Shown: positions 46,578 to 57,915, counted from the first letter of the stretch. The stretch is DNA of 64,000 nucleotides from Primulina eburnea (GCF_022965805.1 NC_133108.1:20985545-21049544), one strand, 5' to 3'. Made by a program: numbers and translations. The notes: a model not told the origin generated them from the sequence alone.

Positions 46578-47973
46578 TTGCTGATCATCTGTCTAGGCTT
46601 GATCATGTTGGAATTAAAGGTCAGTGACGATGATATAGATGACTGGTTTCCTGATGAACAATTGCTTGAGATGAAACATTGTCCATGGTATGCAAATTTC
46701 GCTAATTTTCTTGTCACAAGCACACCTCCACCAAACCTATCGTTTCACCAACGAAAGAAATTCTTTTCTGACGTGAAATACTATTTTTGGGAGGAACCGT
46801 TTTTGTTTAAAATTTGTGCAGATTCCATGATAAGACGGTGTGTTGCGGAGGAAGAGTTTGATCAAATTCTCAACCATTGCCATGACCGTGAGGTAGGTGG
46901 TCATTTCGGACCAATAAGGACGGCATCCAAGGTACTTGAATGTGGCTTTTATTGGCCAACTCTCTTTAAAGATGCTCGTTCTTATGTGCTACATTGTGAT
47001 AAATGCCAGAGTACAGGTAACATCTCTAACCGTCACGAAATGTATTTAAATAATATCATTTAGTGTGAGGTTTTTGATGTGTGGGGGATAGACTTTATGG
47101 GACCGTTTCCTAGTTCTTTCACGAAAAAATACATCTTGGTTGCGGTGGATTATGTGTCTAAGTGGGTAAAGGCGGAAGCATATGCCACTAATGATGCTCA
47201 AGTGGTCCTAAAATTTTTAAAGAAAAACATTTTTAACCGATTTGGAACACCACGAGCAATCATTAGTGATGGTGGCACGCATTTTTGCAACAAACTATTT
47301 GAAAAACTTTTGAGCAAATATGGTGTCACACATAAGATATCTACCCCCCTATAACCCCCAGACGAGTGGTCAAGTGGAAGTGTCGAACCGAGAGATAAAG
47401 CGAATTTTGGAGAAAGTGGTAGGTGTCAATAGGAAAGATTGTTCGGTGAGGTTAGACGATGCTCTGTGGGCATATAGGACTGCTTTTAAAACACCTATAG
47501 GCACTACACCATATAGGCTTTTGTTTGGTAAAGCATGTCATCTACCTGTAGAGTTAGAGCATCGGGCATATTGGGCAACAAAAGCATTAAACTTTAACTT
47601 TATTGATGCAGGTGAACGTCGTTTGCTTCAACTAGATCAGTTGGAGGAATTCCGGAATCTGGCCTATGATCTAGCACTGTCATACAAAGAAGAGACAAAG
47701 AAGGCTCATGATAGGAGGATCATCGCAAGAGAATTCAAAGAAGGTGAAAACGTCCTTCTCTACAACTCCCAGTGGCGACTATTTCCCGGAAAACTGAAGT
47801 CGCGATGGTCCGGTCCATTCGTGATTTCGAAAGTATACCCATCGGGAGCGGTAGAGTTGGAAGATGGGAAGGATGGGACATTTACGGTCAATGCCCAGCG
47901 CCTTAAGCACTACATGGGTGGCACAATCGAGCCACAACTTGGAATCACCCGGTTCCAAGACATGCCGAACTGA
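46562..47973 (+). pseudogene. Athila-1 integrase
   Basis: It begins in the shifted frame with DIDDWFPDEQLL. The zinc finger is HCHDREVGGHFGPIRTASKVL...HCDKCQ. A TAG at 47061-47063 precedes [10 protein letters not shown] (first Asp). The second Asp is in ISDGGTHF. A 1-bp insertion in a C-run near 47345 moves the frame to the block [19 protein letters not shown] with the Glu. The C-terminal region ([26 protein letters not shown]) ends at 47973. The active-site residues are present but spread over three frames. No chromodomain follows, as expected for Athila. Confidence 0.9.
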
Positions 47974-48308
47974 GACGGACCGACAGTCAAGCTCTCGACT
48001 ATATATTGAGAACTACTTTTCTTCCCCTTCCCTTGCATTTGATTTAATTTTTGTTTCGTATCGATTGGTTTATTTTCTCGTGCTCTTGTTTAGTTTTATA
48101 TTTATAAAAAAAAACAAAGATATTTTGGTGTGCACAGCCGTGAAGCTTCCGCCCGGGCAGGAATTTATATCCGCCCGGGCGCAATTTTTTTAAAATCCAT
48201 GCCGTTAAGCTTCCGCCCGGGCGGAAGCTTACATCCACCCGAGCGCGTACTTTTCAAAAAAAAAAATTCGAGGAACATCCGCCCAGGAGGAAACTTATAT
48301 CCTCCCGG
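47974..48308. repeat. Athila-1 spacer with CCGCCCGGGCGG inverted repeats
   Basis: This region separates integrase and ORF3. From about 48142 to 48310 it has three pairs of GC-rich inverted repeats (CTTCCGCCCGGGC with GCCCGGGCG partners and TATATCC or TTACATCC loops) separated by A- or T-rich runs. The motif matches the array in the Athila-2 LTR (18511-18705) rather than the array in Athila-1's own LTR. Short ORFs here are repeat artefacts. Confidence 0.75.
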
Positions 48309-49788
48309 GTGGATCGCGCAGATTTAAAGTCTGCTACATCTTTTCTCCTCTCCCCACTCAAAACCCTCGCCCCCCTTTCCGAATTTTTCGCCCCCACTCT
48401 CTCAATCTCACTCAATTTATCTCTTCTCACAAAATTTCAGGTACAATCGTGCACCCTCACCTTCCCCGAGTGTCAAGACGCGATTTTTCCAGTCAAGAAC
48501 TCAACTCTCCGGCGAACCCAAGCGATTTCTGGCCGCCGTCACCTCTTTTCTGGCCGCCCCTTCCGTTCCCGACCGCCACTAAGTTCCGGAAAACATCGCC
48601 CGACTACGGACTACTTGCGCTCTTCTCCAATCTTCCAAAATGACACCAAAAAGTCTAAGGTAACTCATGGTGCTTCTAGTTCTCGATCCACTCCATCTAT
48701 GTTTGTGAATGAAAAAGCTAGGGAAAGATTTGAACATGCTAGACTACATAGGAAACCAATCCCTGAGCGTGGATTTAGATCGTCTATTATCAATCATTTT
48801 TCGGAGTGCCAAGTAGAAGGAAGAGGGTGGAATGTTTTTTTTGCACAACCGAATGCAGCAGTGGTTCCGGTTGTGCGTGAATTTTATACCAATGCTCCGG
48901 AGAGGAATGAGTATAAGGCATTTGTGAGGGGACAGCTAGTCCCGTATGATTCCAAGACGATCAATGAAATGTTGGGTTTACCGTCGGTGGACCATTCGGT
49001 GTTTCAAGCGTGGGTGCTTAACCCGGATTATGATTTGATCATTCGCACAATCTGTTATCCAGGCACCACGTGGAAACAACCGGGGACTTATACGATCTTT
49101 CTTGAAAAATTTTTGAAAGTGGAGGAGGCATTGTGGTATGCATTCTTGTCTAAGAGATTGATGCCGGTCGGCCATACGAGTGATGTGCAGCGTGAGCGGG
49201 CGGTTGTTCTTTATGCCATCTGTACTGGGATGGTGATTGATGTGGGCAAGCTCATTTTCGGACAGCTTAACATGTGTATTAATAGCAGCAATTTGGATTT
49301 TTTACTTCCCGACGATAGTGACTGAGCTGTGTGCCCGAGCGGGGGTGACATTCGCAGATGATGATGAGTGGTTACCGCCGATGAGAGCCATTGATGAGGC
49401 TCTTTATAAATCCAAGAGGGAGAAAAGACAGGCTGAGCTGCCCGAGGAGGTATTTTTCGATTATGGGAGAGCAGCTCAACCACCTCCGGCCTTAGGACAT
49501 GCACCACCACCTCCGCAGCCACGCCGCCGTGCCATGCGAGATCACGTCGACGAATTGGGCGCTTGGGCCATTTATCAGACTCAGTACCAGGCCGTTAATC
49601 AGGCTCACATTTAGAACATCGAATATTTGTTGCAGAGGATCTCAACTCATTTGGGCATCGACACTTCCGGACGGCCACCTACACCCGCATACCTACTACC
49701 CTTCCATTTTCAGTACAATTATCCTATGCCCCCAGCAGCTGAAGAGGGAGTTCCACCGCCAGATAATGAGGATGAGGATGATTTCTGA
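48309..49788 (+). pseudogene. Athila-1 ORF3 (plant transposon protein domain)
   Basis: From about 48699 the translation (FVNEKARERFEHARLHRK, GWNVFFAQPNAAVVPVVREFY, VRGQLVPYDSKTINEMLGL, ERAVVLYAICTGMVIDVGKLIF) resembles the putative plant transposon protein domain found in the extra ORF of Athila elements. Its function is unknown. In some Athila copies the position is described as env-like, but I see no clear signal peptide or transmembrane segment. A one-base gain in a T-run near 49302 shifts the frame. The other frame continues (TELCARAGVTFADDDEW...) through a TAG at 49612-49614 to an acidic tail ending at 49786-49788. The true start is uncertain; the first 120 codons have low complexity. 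Confidence 0.75.
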
Positions 49789-50465
49789 TCAGGGGAGTTT
49801 ACTGTTTCCCCTTTCTTTTTATTTTGCATATTCTGTCTTTGCATTTACATTCATTAGTTGTTATGTTTTTAGTGTTTGTTTCGTTTTGTGCAATGAGGGC
49901 ATTTCACAACTCTAGTATGAGGGGGGTAGGTTTTTAGTATTGCTTGTTTTGAGTTGGTTGTTTTTAGTTCGTTATAGTATTGCATGTTTGGTGTCGTCTA
50001 TGGTGAGAAGACATAGTTTATGAGCCAATGATGATGTTGAATTGACAGTATACAAAAGTATTTATTGGGTCACGTCATGAATGCTACTCTTGATTGTTAA
50101 AGCATGAATTTTGGTACAAAGTTTGAACTTTTTGAGCACATATGTGTGGGGACTAGAATTTTGTAGGAATAATGGTGAAATTTGAAGGTTTTGTGTGGTT
50201 AACTTGAAAGGCATCATTTATGAGTTGATTTAGCATGTAAACCCGTGAGAATAAGTCACTAATTGGGACCTTGAATGAGAACATTTGATTTGCCTTGAAC
50301 TTTACATATACTACCCCTAACCAGCTGTAATTCAAAGTTATATATTCTTAGCCTAGGGAGTACATGTGTGAAAATTGTGCATCTTAAAAAAAAAAAGGGA
50401 GATGTAAGGTGAACCATGTGAAAATTGTACATGTAAGGGAAATTGTACATGTGTGAAAATTGTGC
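49789..50465 (+). other. Athila-1 3' untranslated region and damaged LTR border
   Basis: No gene is present. Two purine-rich tracts could be polypurine tracts: GAGGGGGGTAGG near 49919 and AAAAAAAAAAAGGGAG at 50386-50401. A 24-bp sequence occurs twice (50361-50384 and 50446-50469), with partial copies of GTGAAAATTGTACATG between. The 3' LTR start is missing, so this filler replaced it. Confidence 0.65.
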
Positions 50466-51761
50466 ATCTCGTGTGTTTTGTGGTTATTTTGTAGGAATTG
50501 AACCAAAAAGTGGGAGATAATTTGTCAAAATATCGAAGAGGATTCTCTAGGGCGGTCAAAAGTGACCGCCCCAGCGAGCATTTTGGTCTGGCCGAGGATT
50601 TTATGCTCAAGTGTCTCGCTAGGGCGGTCAAAAGTGACCGCCCCAGCGAACCTAGGGACATGCTCGAGGAAGTTTATGCGAGGACCTCTCGCTAGGGCGG
50701 TCAAAATATACCGCCCTAGCGAGAAGCGAGATTCGAGAAGATTTGTTTCCAACTTTTTATAGACTCTATCCTACACCAAAACCTAAGACACGAGATCAGC
50801 CGCCTTTTGTCAGACTTTTTATCAGATTTTTCATCATTTTTTCTTGAAGGAGAGGCTAGAGAAAGGAGATTTCGAAGACCTCGAGATTTCCACGCGTCGT
50901 GGCCGTCATCCATCGTCATCTTTAGTATTTTCATTATTCAGTATTTTATTTCTTACATTGATTGTTGGTTTTTATCATGAGTTTCAGTAGCTAAACTCTA
51001 GATTTGTTGGGATTTGAGGGGATCCTACCCCGTACTCGGTGTTTAACATTATTTCTCGACGTTTTTATTAGTGATTTGTTTATGCTATTGTTCTTTCTTG
51101 TTTCAATCAAAGCCTAGCTTACTTCCTTTGATTACTTCATGTTGTTGATGATTTCGATAGAACAATTAACAATAGGATCAAATAGTATAAACCACGGATT
51201 TACAATTTTAGTAGATATACGGAATTAGGTACGTGTCGATAGTGATAGTTCACCCGGATGAAAACTAGTGGATTCCATAGAATGTAATGCAATCTTGAAC
51301 TGTTAAATAATTGAGGACACTTGAGTACTGCATGTTTATGATTAGTATTAATAAAGCTCGACAGAGTATATTAATTAGTCTAGGGAATTCCGTCGAATGC
51401 ACGAGTAAAATTCGAGTGTGATTATTTAAACACGAGTGGTAGGTGAACTGCAAATTCCCAACAAATTCATTTCTCAATTGATTTAATCCAAATTAATCAT
51501 TGCTTTCTTGAATACGTTTTCTTTGCATTTTAATTATTTTAGTTGTTTAATTTACATTAGATTAATCATCAACTCATTTTATCGTTGCTAAAGAAATTTT
51601 ACTTGAAAATAAAAATAGTGTAATGCAGTCCTTGTGGAACGATACTCGTATTCACTTACGTTTATTATAACTTTACTATCACGCACTTGCGATATTTAAA
51701 TCGAGCTTTCATTTATAAAATAAATTTTGGGACTATTCACTGTGCAAGTTTTGCTCGATCA
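50466..51761 (+). repeat. Athila-1 3' LTR, lacking its first 114 bp
   Basis: It aligns with 41263-42558 from ATCTCGTG to TGCTCGATCA with roughly 2% differences by hand count. The canonical TGATAGGACTC start is absent. The three hairpins are retained at 50545-50722. Confidence 0.9.
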
Positions 51762-52351
51762 AAGGGACGCCCGCTTATGGTGGGAAGGAGCATCCGTAGC
51801 CCTGAACTTGGCTACTTTGAGCTGGACGCGCTTCACCGAGGTATTCTACTCGAAATATTTTACTGACGAGTTGCATGCCAGGTTGAACAGATATTTCATG
51901 ACCCTGAGGCAGGGAGATATGACTGTTACGGAGTTCATCCGTAAGTTTGAGAGGGATTTCCTTTTTGTGCCCCTAATTGCCAATGATGCGGGACCCAAGT
52001 TGAGACAGTTTCTGGATGGTCTACGGCCGATCTTGCGCCGTGACGTTAGGGTGGCTGGCCCTACTACCTATGACGTCGTTGTCTCCAGAGCTCTAGTTGC
52101 AGAGCAGGAACTGATTGATATAGAGAGAGACCGCCAGGGCAAGTGACCAGTCTAAGTGCCACACCGCCCTCCTCCTCAGCAGCAGCCACAGAGTAAGATG
52201 CCTTTCCACGGCCCACCCAAGAACAGAGGACAGCAGCAGCAGTGGGGAGGCGCAGTCCCGAGGACTTTGAGCACCCAGTCTGTCCTATGTGCACAAGCCG
52301 CCATGCTGGAGCGTGTATGTATGGTTCAGGGAAGTGTTATAGTCCAGGCCA
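51762..52351 (+). pseudogene. Tekay-3 gag, C-terminal part
   Basis: It resumes the gag frame right after Athila-1 with DARLWWEGASVALNL, FYSKYFTDELHAR, VTEFIRKFERDFLFVPLIAND, QFLDGLRPILRRDVRVAG and the Arg/Gln-rich linker. A stop at 52144-52146 and a change of frame precede a partial zinc knuckle (CPMCTSRHAGAC, then GKCY near 52330). The sequence then leaves gag at about 52351, in the middle of the second knuckle. Confidence 0.88.
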
Positions 52352-52371
52352 CAGTCTGTCCTATGTGCACA
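52276..52371. repeat. 20-bp duplicated filler at the Tekay-3 rearrangement junction
   Basis: The 20 bases at 52276-52295 (in gag) recur exactly at 52352-52371, immediately before the sequence matching 28229 onward. The repeat sits precisely at the breakpoint. Confidence 0.85.
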
Positions 52372-55300
52372 CCCTTGTTAGCCCCATTCTTTTTATCAAC
52401 TCCTTGATCAAAAATGTCAGAACTTATTTCTGATTGCACCTATCAGATCATGGTAAGAGTATCCAGTATCATCACCCCATGATCCCCTATGTATCACTGA
52501 TAGTGCACACAAGAACCTTAAGTCATGGTTAGCGTACATTATGGTCCCTTAAACTCATATATCTCGATTGAATCTACAACCATTAGTATATCGACAGTTG
52601 CATATTAATTTGATAACTATGCGATTTATCTTTGAGTACTAATAATGACATGATATGTGCAACTAAGAAAACACATTTCTTTAAAGCACATTTCTTGCTC
52701 TTCCCAGAAACTCCTTGCACTATTAACACATTAGATCACATAAGATATTTTTACCCGTAGACAAACTGTGAATCTCCGAATACAATACATTTGCTCATAT
52801 GTATTTCAAAACTACACCAAACCTCGCCAACTGATGACCTCAATAAAGTCGGTAAAACGGATCAAAGTGCATCCTAGTACGTATAGCTCCTGTATTGTAG
52901 AACCCGTTAAACCAGACTACGTATAAGTCATGCATAATTTCTAGTATTTAAATAAAAAAAATGATTTCTTTATTTTTTTAAGGCATTTTAAAGTTATTTA
53001 GTCTTGATTATTTATTTTAAATTGCATGAGTATAGTTTTATCGTTTCAGTTAAATAAGCGAGGCCGAACTGGAGTTGGAGTAATGAGATAAATTTTAATA
53101 ATGAGAAAATATTCCTAGACTTAATTTAAGATAAAGAATAATTTATTTTAATGTAAAAGAATGCTTAGGAATTTAATTAATTAATTGAAGTTAGTAGTAA
53201 ATATGTGATCAATTGAGATAAGCTAATCTAGGCTTATTTTATTTAATAAATATAACTTAACATATTAGTAATTTACTTTAAGGAATTGTCCATGCATGTA
53301 AGATAATTACTATCCTAAACTAATTAATTATTTAATTCACTAAAATACTTAATGGGTTGATAAAACTTTAAAGATTTAAAATACAAGATTTAGCAACATT
53401 TTCCACCCCATTTTGTTAAGCATAAAATCGGCCATCCCTTGTTAGATTTAAAAATAGTTGGTAACTCTCCATTTTTGATATCTTTCCTTATCCCTTCATG
53501 GTAGAATAATTCCCTCATTTTAAATCCTCAATAATTATTATTTAAGCAATTTTCCTATCCATTTTTGAAGCATGAATTCGGCCACCTCTTGATAAGATTT
53601 AATATTGATTGACAACTCACCGTGTGATTCATTTCCTTGATCTTTTCTTGGTAGATAATTTCCCCCACATTTAATCATCAACAATTAAACAATTAATCAA
53701 TTTTCTACCTTGTACCTAGACTAGATTTCGGCCATCACCCCCTCAATTATCCCTCAAAATCCTATGATATCAAACCATTCCCTTATCTAACAAATTCTAG
53801 GATAGAAAGATTGATCATGCCATTTAATCTCCAATTATCTTGCAACCTTCCCATTTATTTTCCTAGCCTTCTCCCCCACTCCATATTCTCGAAATTTCAG
53901 ACTCTTTCAGCAAGAAAAATCGTGAGATGCTAGAGGAAAAATAAGAGAGAAAAACAAGCTAGAAAAGAGAACTCCGTCTCCGCCGCGCCGTGTCGTCGTA
54001 TTGATTCGTTTTCATTTCAAACAAATCCAAGGCATGTTAATACTATAATTTGCTCTTAAATCAAGTCATATACATACTTTTAAACCACATTATGTTCATA
54101 TTTCATGAAGCAAAACCAAAATTATGTCAAGCAATTTTCGAAACATTGTACAGAATTTTTCGGCTCTTCACTTGTGCACCTTACGGTTTTGATGTTTTGT
54201 GGTTTTAGGGTTGGCTCGATTTCCATGGGCTCAAGGCTGCACCTAGGATTGTTATAGAGTGTGTTAGGACGAGATTCGTCCATTGGTTTGAGTTCATTCG
54301 CTACAGAAACACGCAAATGACAGCAACTCTCCCCCTAGTGCAGTTTGAGTCTCGATTTTCTGGTGTTGGATGTCTAAGTTGTGGTTCGAATCTTGGTTAG
54401 CTTTTGGGCCTGTAAATATGGTTATAACCCTCCCTTAGCATGTCTAGGACGTGACCAAGATGACCTTTTATGGCTTGGTTCACGATCCCATCGGTTTTAA
54501 AAATAAACAATACAAGTGCCCCCTTCGAACCCTTTTCTTTTTATGCATGTGTAGTTTCGGTTTTGAGGTTGGTGTGGATCTTGGTTGGCTTTTTAGCCCT
54601 TATCCATGGTTCACACAATGCCTCATGATGTCTAGATCATGCCATGGTCGATCACATGGCCAGTGGAATGATCCATGACAGAAAAACAAGCAACACCCCC
54701 ACGCGTGCCATGTGTGTCTCGGGTGGAACTTCAGATTTGTCGTAGGTGTTGGTGTGCATTGTGGTTTGCTTAGGCCCTTAGCCATGGTTCAAACCACACA
54801 TTAGGATGTTGATAAGGCTCTGGTTGGCGGTTCAAGCCTCAATGGCCAATAGCCTCATAAACGAAGCAATAAAGCACAACAGCTGCTGCTGTATTTTTGA
54901 CAGCAACTTTGCCTTCGGTTCAGAGGCTCGTTCGAGTTCTTGGTTGGCTTTTTGCCTATAGACTTGGACTGAACAATACCTCTTTGAGTTAGGAAGGTCA
55001 TGTTTTTGGCCGTTCGTGATTTGGTTAAGTTTAGAGGTTGTACGAGAATTTACGGTGCAATGTGCCAAAGTAACTCTCGAAAGAGCGTTTCATGATTTTG
55101 GCCTCCATGCACAATTTTCGTGTATTACAGCCCTTGGTACTTATTTTCTATCATTTTAGGTGTATTTTAATCATGACTAAATGATGGTTAGATGTTGATT
55201 CGGATTGGTACGAAGTCATGGTTAGAAATTAAGTTGTTGGTCTAGTTGGCCCCGTTTTTGGGTTCAATTACGAAGTTTTGGTCAAGTTAAGTTATTTGCA

Positions 55301-56176
55301 TGTTCTCATGTTAGGATTAGGATGCAGCGAGCCTGGGAACGATCCAACTCAATTGGTAAAATAAAAAATGATAATAATTATATTTTGTGCATAAATGATA
55401 AAAGTTTATTTTGAGATTTATGCGATATGACTTGTGGTCACTTCACGCTCATGGGATTGCAGCTTATGGGATTATTACTTCATCCGGTGGCTACTGACCG
55501 GTTCATGTTGATGTATGGGTAGATATCCAATCAAAGGGCAGTGATGATCTCTACCGTCCAGTATACTGTGGTTTAGTCTGATCAGACGATTCAGTTCATG
55601 TTATGGGCCACTTGCGTAGAACATAATCTCAACAGAAAATTATGATATGCTATTTTATGACAGGGTTCTATTGAGCAAACATTTTACGTACGATTTTTCA
55701 GTTATGCACGTATTTATAATTATTCATGACACGATTTTCACGTTACGCTTTACGATATGATATCTTTGCATGGCATGAAATTTTACGATATATTTACTTG
55801 TTATTCATATATATGCATGCTGAGTCTTTAGACTCATGAGACTTGATTGTTGTAGGTACTGATGAGGTTGAGGCCGAGGGCGAGGGCCAGTGAGCTAGCT
55901 TGGGTCGGCAGTAGTAGGAACCTGATGACCTCACTTTTATCATTTACCATTTTTATGTTCAAACTCATTTTATCACGATGAATTATTTTAAGTTGTTGTT
56001 TTGAAACAGATATTTACTTCCTCTGCTATTTTGAAATTTAAACTTTTATTCCGCTGTTACATTATACATTAAAATTTTTATTCAGTTTATTTTATGAATG
56101 AGGCAAGTTATTTACTTTTAAAGGAAAATTTTAAATTGTTCCGTAAATTTTCAAATACGAAATACGGGCCTCTACA
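52371..56176 (+). repeat. Direct duplicate of the Tekay-3 left flank and LTR
   Basis: 52371-52895 matches 28229-28752 (Copia LTR C), and 52896-56176 matches the Tekay-3 5' LTR without Tekay-2. In this copy the LTR is bounded by TGTAT on both sides (52891-52895 and 56177-56181) and passes into the other half of Copia LTR C, so alone it is a solo-LTR allele of the same insertion. Confidence 0.85.
52896..56176 (+). mobile_element. Tekay-3 family solo LTR (3,281 bp)
   Basis: It starts TGTAGAACCCG, ends GGGCCTCTACA, with TSD TGTAT on each side. It differs from 28753-40541 by scattered substitutions and small indels (for example 30 or so bases missing near 53197 relative to 29050-29090). It shows the empty target of Tekay-2 near 53400. 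Confidence 0.88.
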
Positions 56177-56661
56177 TGTATTTTCTTGGGTCAAAGGACT
56201 AATGGTGTACAATCATAACCGCAGACTATTCCACTTGATAAGTGTGAACCACTTGGACAGTTTGAGAGAGGATTGTTCAGTGCATCATTATATGATCAGC
56301 TATTTGTATGAATGGACATTTCCATGCCCTTGCCAATAAAATATAGCGTTTACATCACATATGATAGTCTCAAACTCAAGCAACCTTTATCCTTATTTTA
56401 GGCGGCTGATTCGACTATGAACCTGTTTAGAATATACAGTACACTTCTTAATGAGTTTCATGATCTTATATTGAGAGGTAGACCTCATTGTACCTATTGT
56501 ATATTCAAATACATTATCTATGCAGCTTGCATGGATATACAGATAAAACATAATGTCATAATTGAACAAAATCGTAAAATATTGTAAAATAAATATTGTT
56601 TTACATTAGAGTCAATAAAAGCCCAAGTCACAAGTTGGCTTGTTGAACACCTACTCTAACA

Positions 56662-57689
56662 ATTTATATCCATGCTCTGTTCTCATTAGCTTCCCATTGA
56701 ATTTGATTTTAATATTCGGAGAGATGTGCTATGAATATTTTGGAAATTAGAATATTACCATGGATATAATTTTAAGAATTTCGTCCTGTAGGTAAAATGT
56801 ATAAAGCCATATTATTGCTAGGAGAAAATATGATGACTTCATTATTCTATTTGTGCCATTAAATATAAAATATGAGGGTATGAGTGGTTTAATTTTTGAT
56901 ATACAATAAAGACTCATCACAAATTACAAAAATTATTTATTAATAAAAAAAATATCTTTTATAACTACCATTAACCAATAAAATATTTCCTTGTATTTAT
57001 CGTTAAATCTATCGAATCACCTATTATATATAAAAAAATATTTTTAACGTTTATAATTTCGGTATAATCTCTATATCTATACAGTAAAATTATCTAACAG
57101 AAAAAATATTATAGTACGGATGATAAATAAACAATTTGAAATATAAATGTACATGGATTGGGTGAAAATAGGATTTTCTACATGAAGGTCCATATCTAAT
57201 ATGGCAACCCATTAAATTTGGGAAAATAAAAATATATGATCAATTTTAAATTTAATTAAATAAAAGGGATTTTGATTTTTTGAAATCGAGAAAAGGGAAT
57301 TGGCTGCTGTTAATTAGGTGAGTTCATTTATTAGATCGTTAATTAGTTAGTTAGATTTTACTTTTTCAAAAAATATTTTTTAATTGATATCGTTCCCTCC
57401 CCGAGGTTTTATTTAGTCCCGTTATTTTTGTGTTCTACACGCCAAAATAATAAAAAATCATTTGAAAATTTGAAGATTTGCAGAGAAGTAAGTACTTGAA
57501 TGTTGTATTTGTTTCAGTTTAATTCTGGTTGTTTTTTGTTAGAATTTTTATGAGTGGAGTTTGTGTGAGCATTTACAGTGCAACGTAGTATGAATTGATT
57601 GTGTGGGTTGAGCAGATGAATGAAGTGTGCTGGTGTGAGTCGAGCATGATCATATTTGCTAGTTAGTGTGTTGGTGAACACGTGTGGGT
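56662..57689. other. AT-rich region without recognised genes
   Basis: There is no open frame with recognisable motifs, and no RNA gene or LTR end. It is outside the Tekay-3 cluster and before the MULE. It may be genuine non-repetitive host DNA or the 5' part of the MULE. Confidence 0.45.
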
Positions 57690-57915
57690 GTCTATAGGTG
57701 GGTCGAGGTTCACTTGTGGGTCGAGGTGCACACCTCGACCCACACACACCTTGACCCATAGTTGTGAATAGTGGGTTGAGCTCTTCACACCTCGTGTGTG
57801 GGTCGAGATGCACGTCACACTTGACTCGACCCATGTGTGAAGAGTGGGTCGAGCTGTTCGCACCTCGTGTGTGTGGGTCGAGTGATGTGTTGTTGGAGTG
57901 ATGTGTTGGTTGAGT
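57690..57915. repeat. GGGTCGAG repeat cluster upstream of MULE
   Basis: Ten or so copies of GGGTCGAG or CTCGACCC lie within about 210 bp. 57715-57744 is a near-perfect palindrome with 14-bp arms (TGTGGGTCGAGGTG) and a 2-nt centre. Equivalent motifs reappear downstream of the transposase (60340-61045). Confidence 0.75.

Larger units (their letters stand above)
41149..51761 (+). mobile_element. Full-length Athila-1 element
   Basis: The element is 10,613 bp, flanked by AAGGG (41144-41148 and 51762-51766), and inserted in Tekay-3 gag. Order is 5' LTR, tRNA-Asp PBS, gag, protease, RT, RNase H, integrase, spacer with GC-rich hairpins, ORF3, 3' LTR. The PBS type, the DLGA protease motif and the additional ORF3 downstream of integrase identify the Athila lineage. 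The LTRs differ at roughly 25-30 sites over about 1.29 kb by hand count. Several frameshifts and stops disable it, and the 3' LTR lacks its first 114 bp. Confidence 0.93.
28753..52351 (+). mobile_element. Chromovirus Tekay-3: 5' LTR and gag, interrupted twice
   Basis: On the plus strand, a 3.29-kb LTR (28753-29306 plus 37809-40541) is followed by a tRNA-Met PBS and a gag related to Tekay-1. Tekay-2 lies in the LTR and Athila-1 in gag. The element ends in the middle of the zinc-knuckle region at about 52351, where a rearrangement joins it to a duplicate of its own left flank. The pol region is absent. Confidence 0.85.
27727..56661 (-). mobile_element. Copia-type LTR C, split by the Tekay-3 cluster
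   Basis: 27946-28752 and 56182-56661 are consecutive parts of a Copia LTR related to copy A. The right end reads CACCTACTCTAACA, the complement of the S4 start. TGTAT, the Tekay-3 TSD, links the halves. ATTTA at 27722-27726 and 56662-56666 may be its own TSD, but a 5-bp AT-only match is weak, and the left end is not confirmed by a second copy. No PBS or internal region adjoins it, so it is probably a solo LTR. Confidence 0.55.

Noticed and set aside
48309..49325. Athila ORF3 as an envelope protein gene
   Set aside because: No clear signal peptide, transmembrane segment or fusion-type region is visible. The recognisable part resembles the plant transposon protein domain, so an envelope function is not claimed.
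56662..57689. Possible host gene next to the MULE
   Set aside because: No conserved motif, no long open frame and no splice-consistent exon series could be seen.
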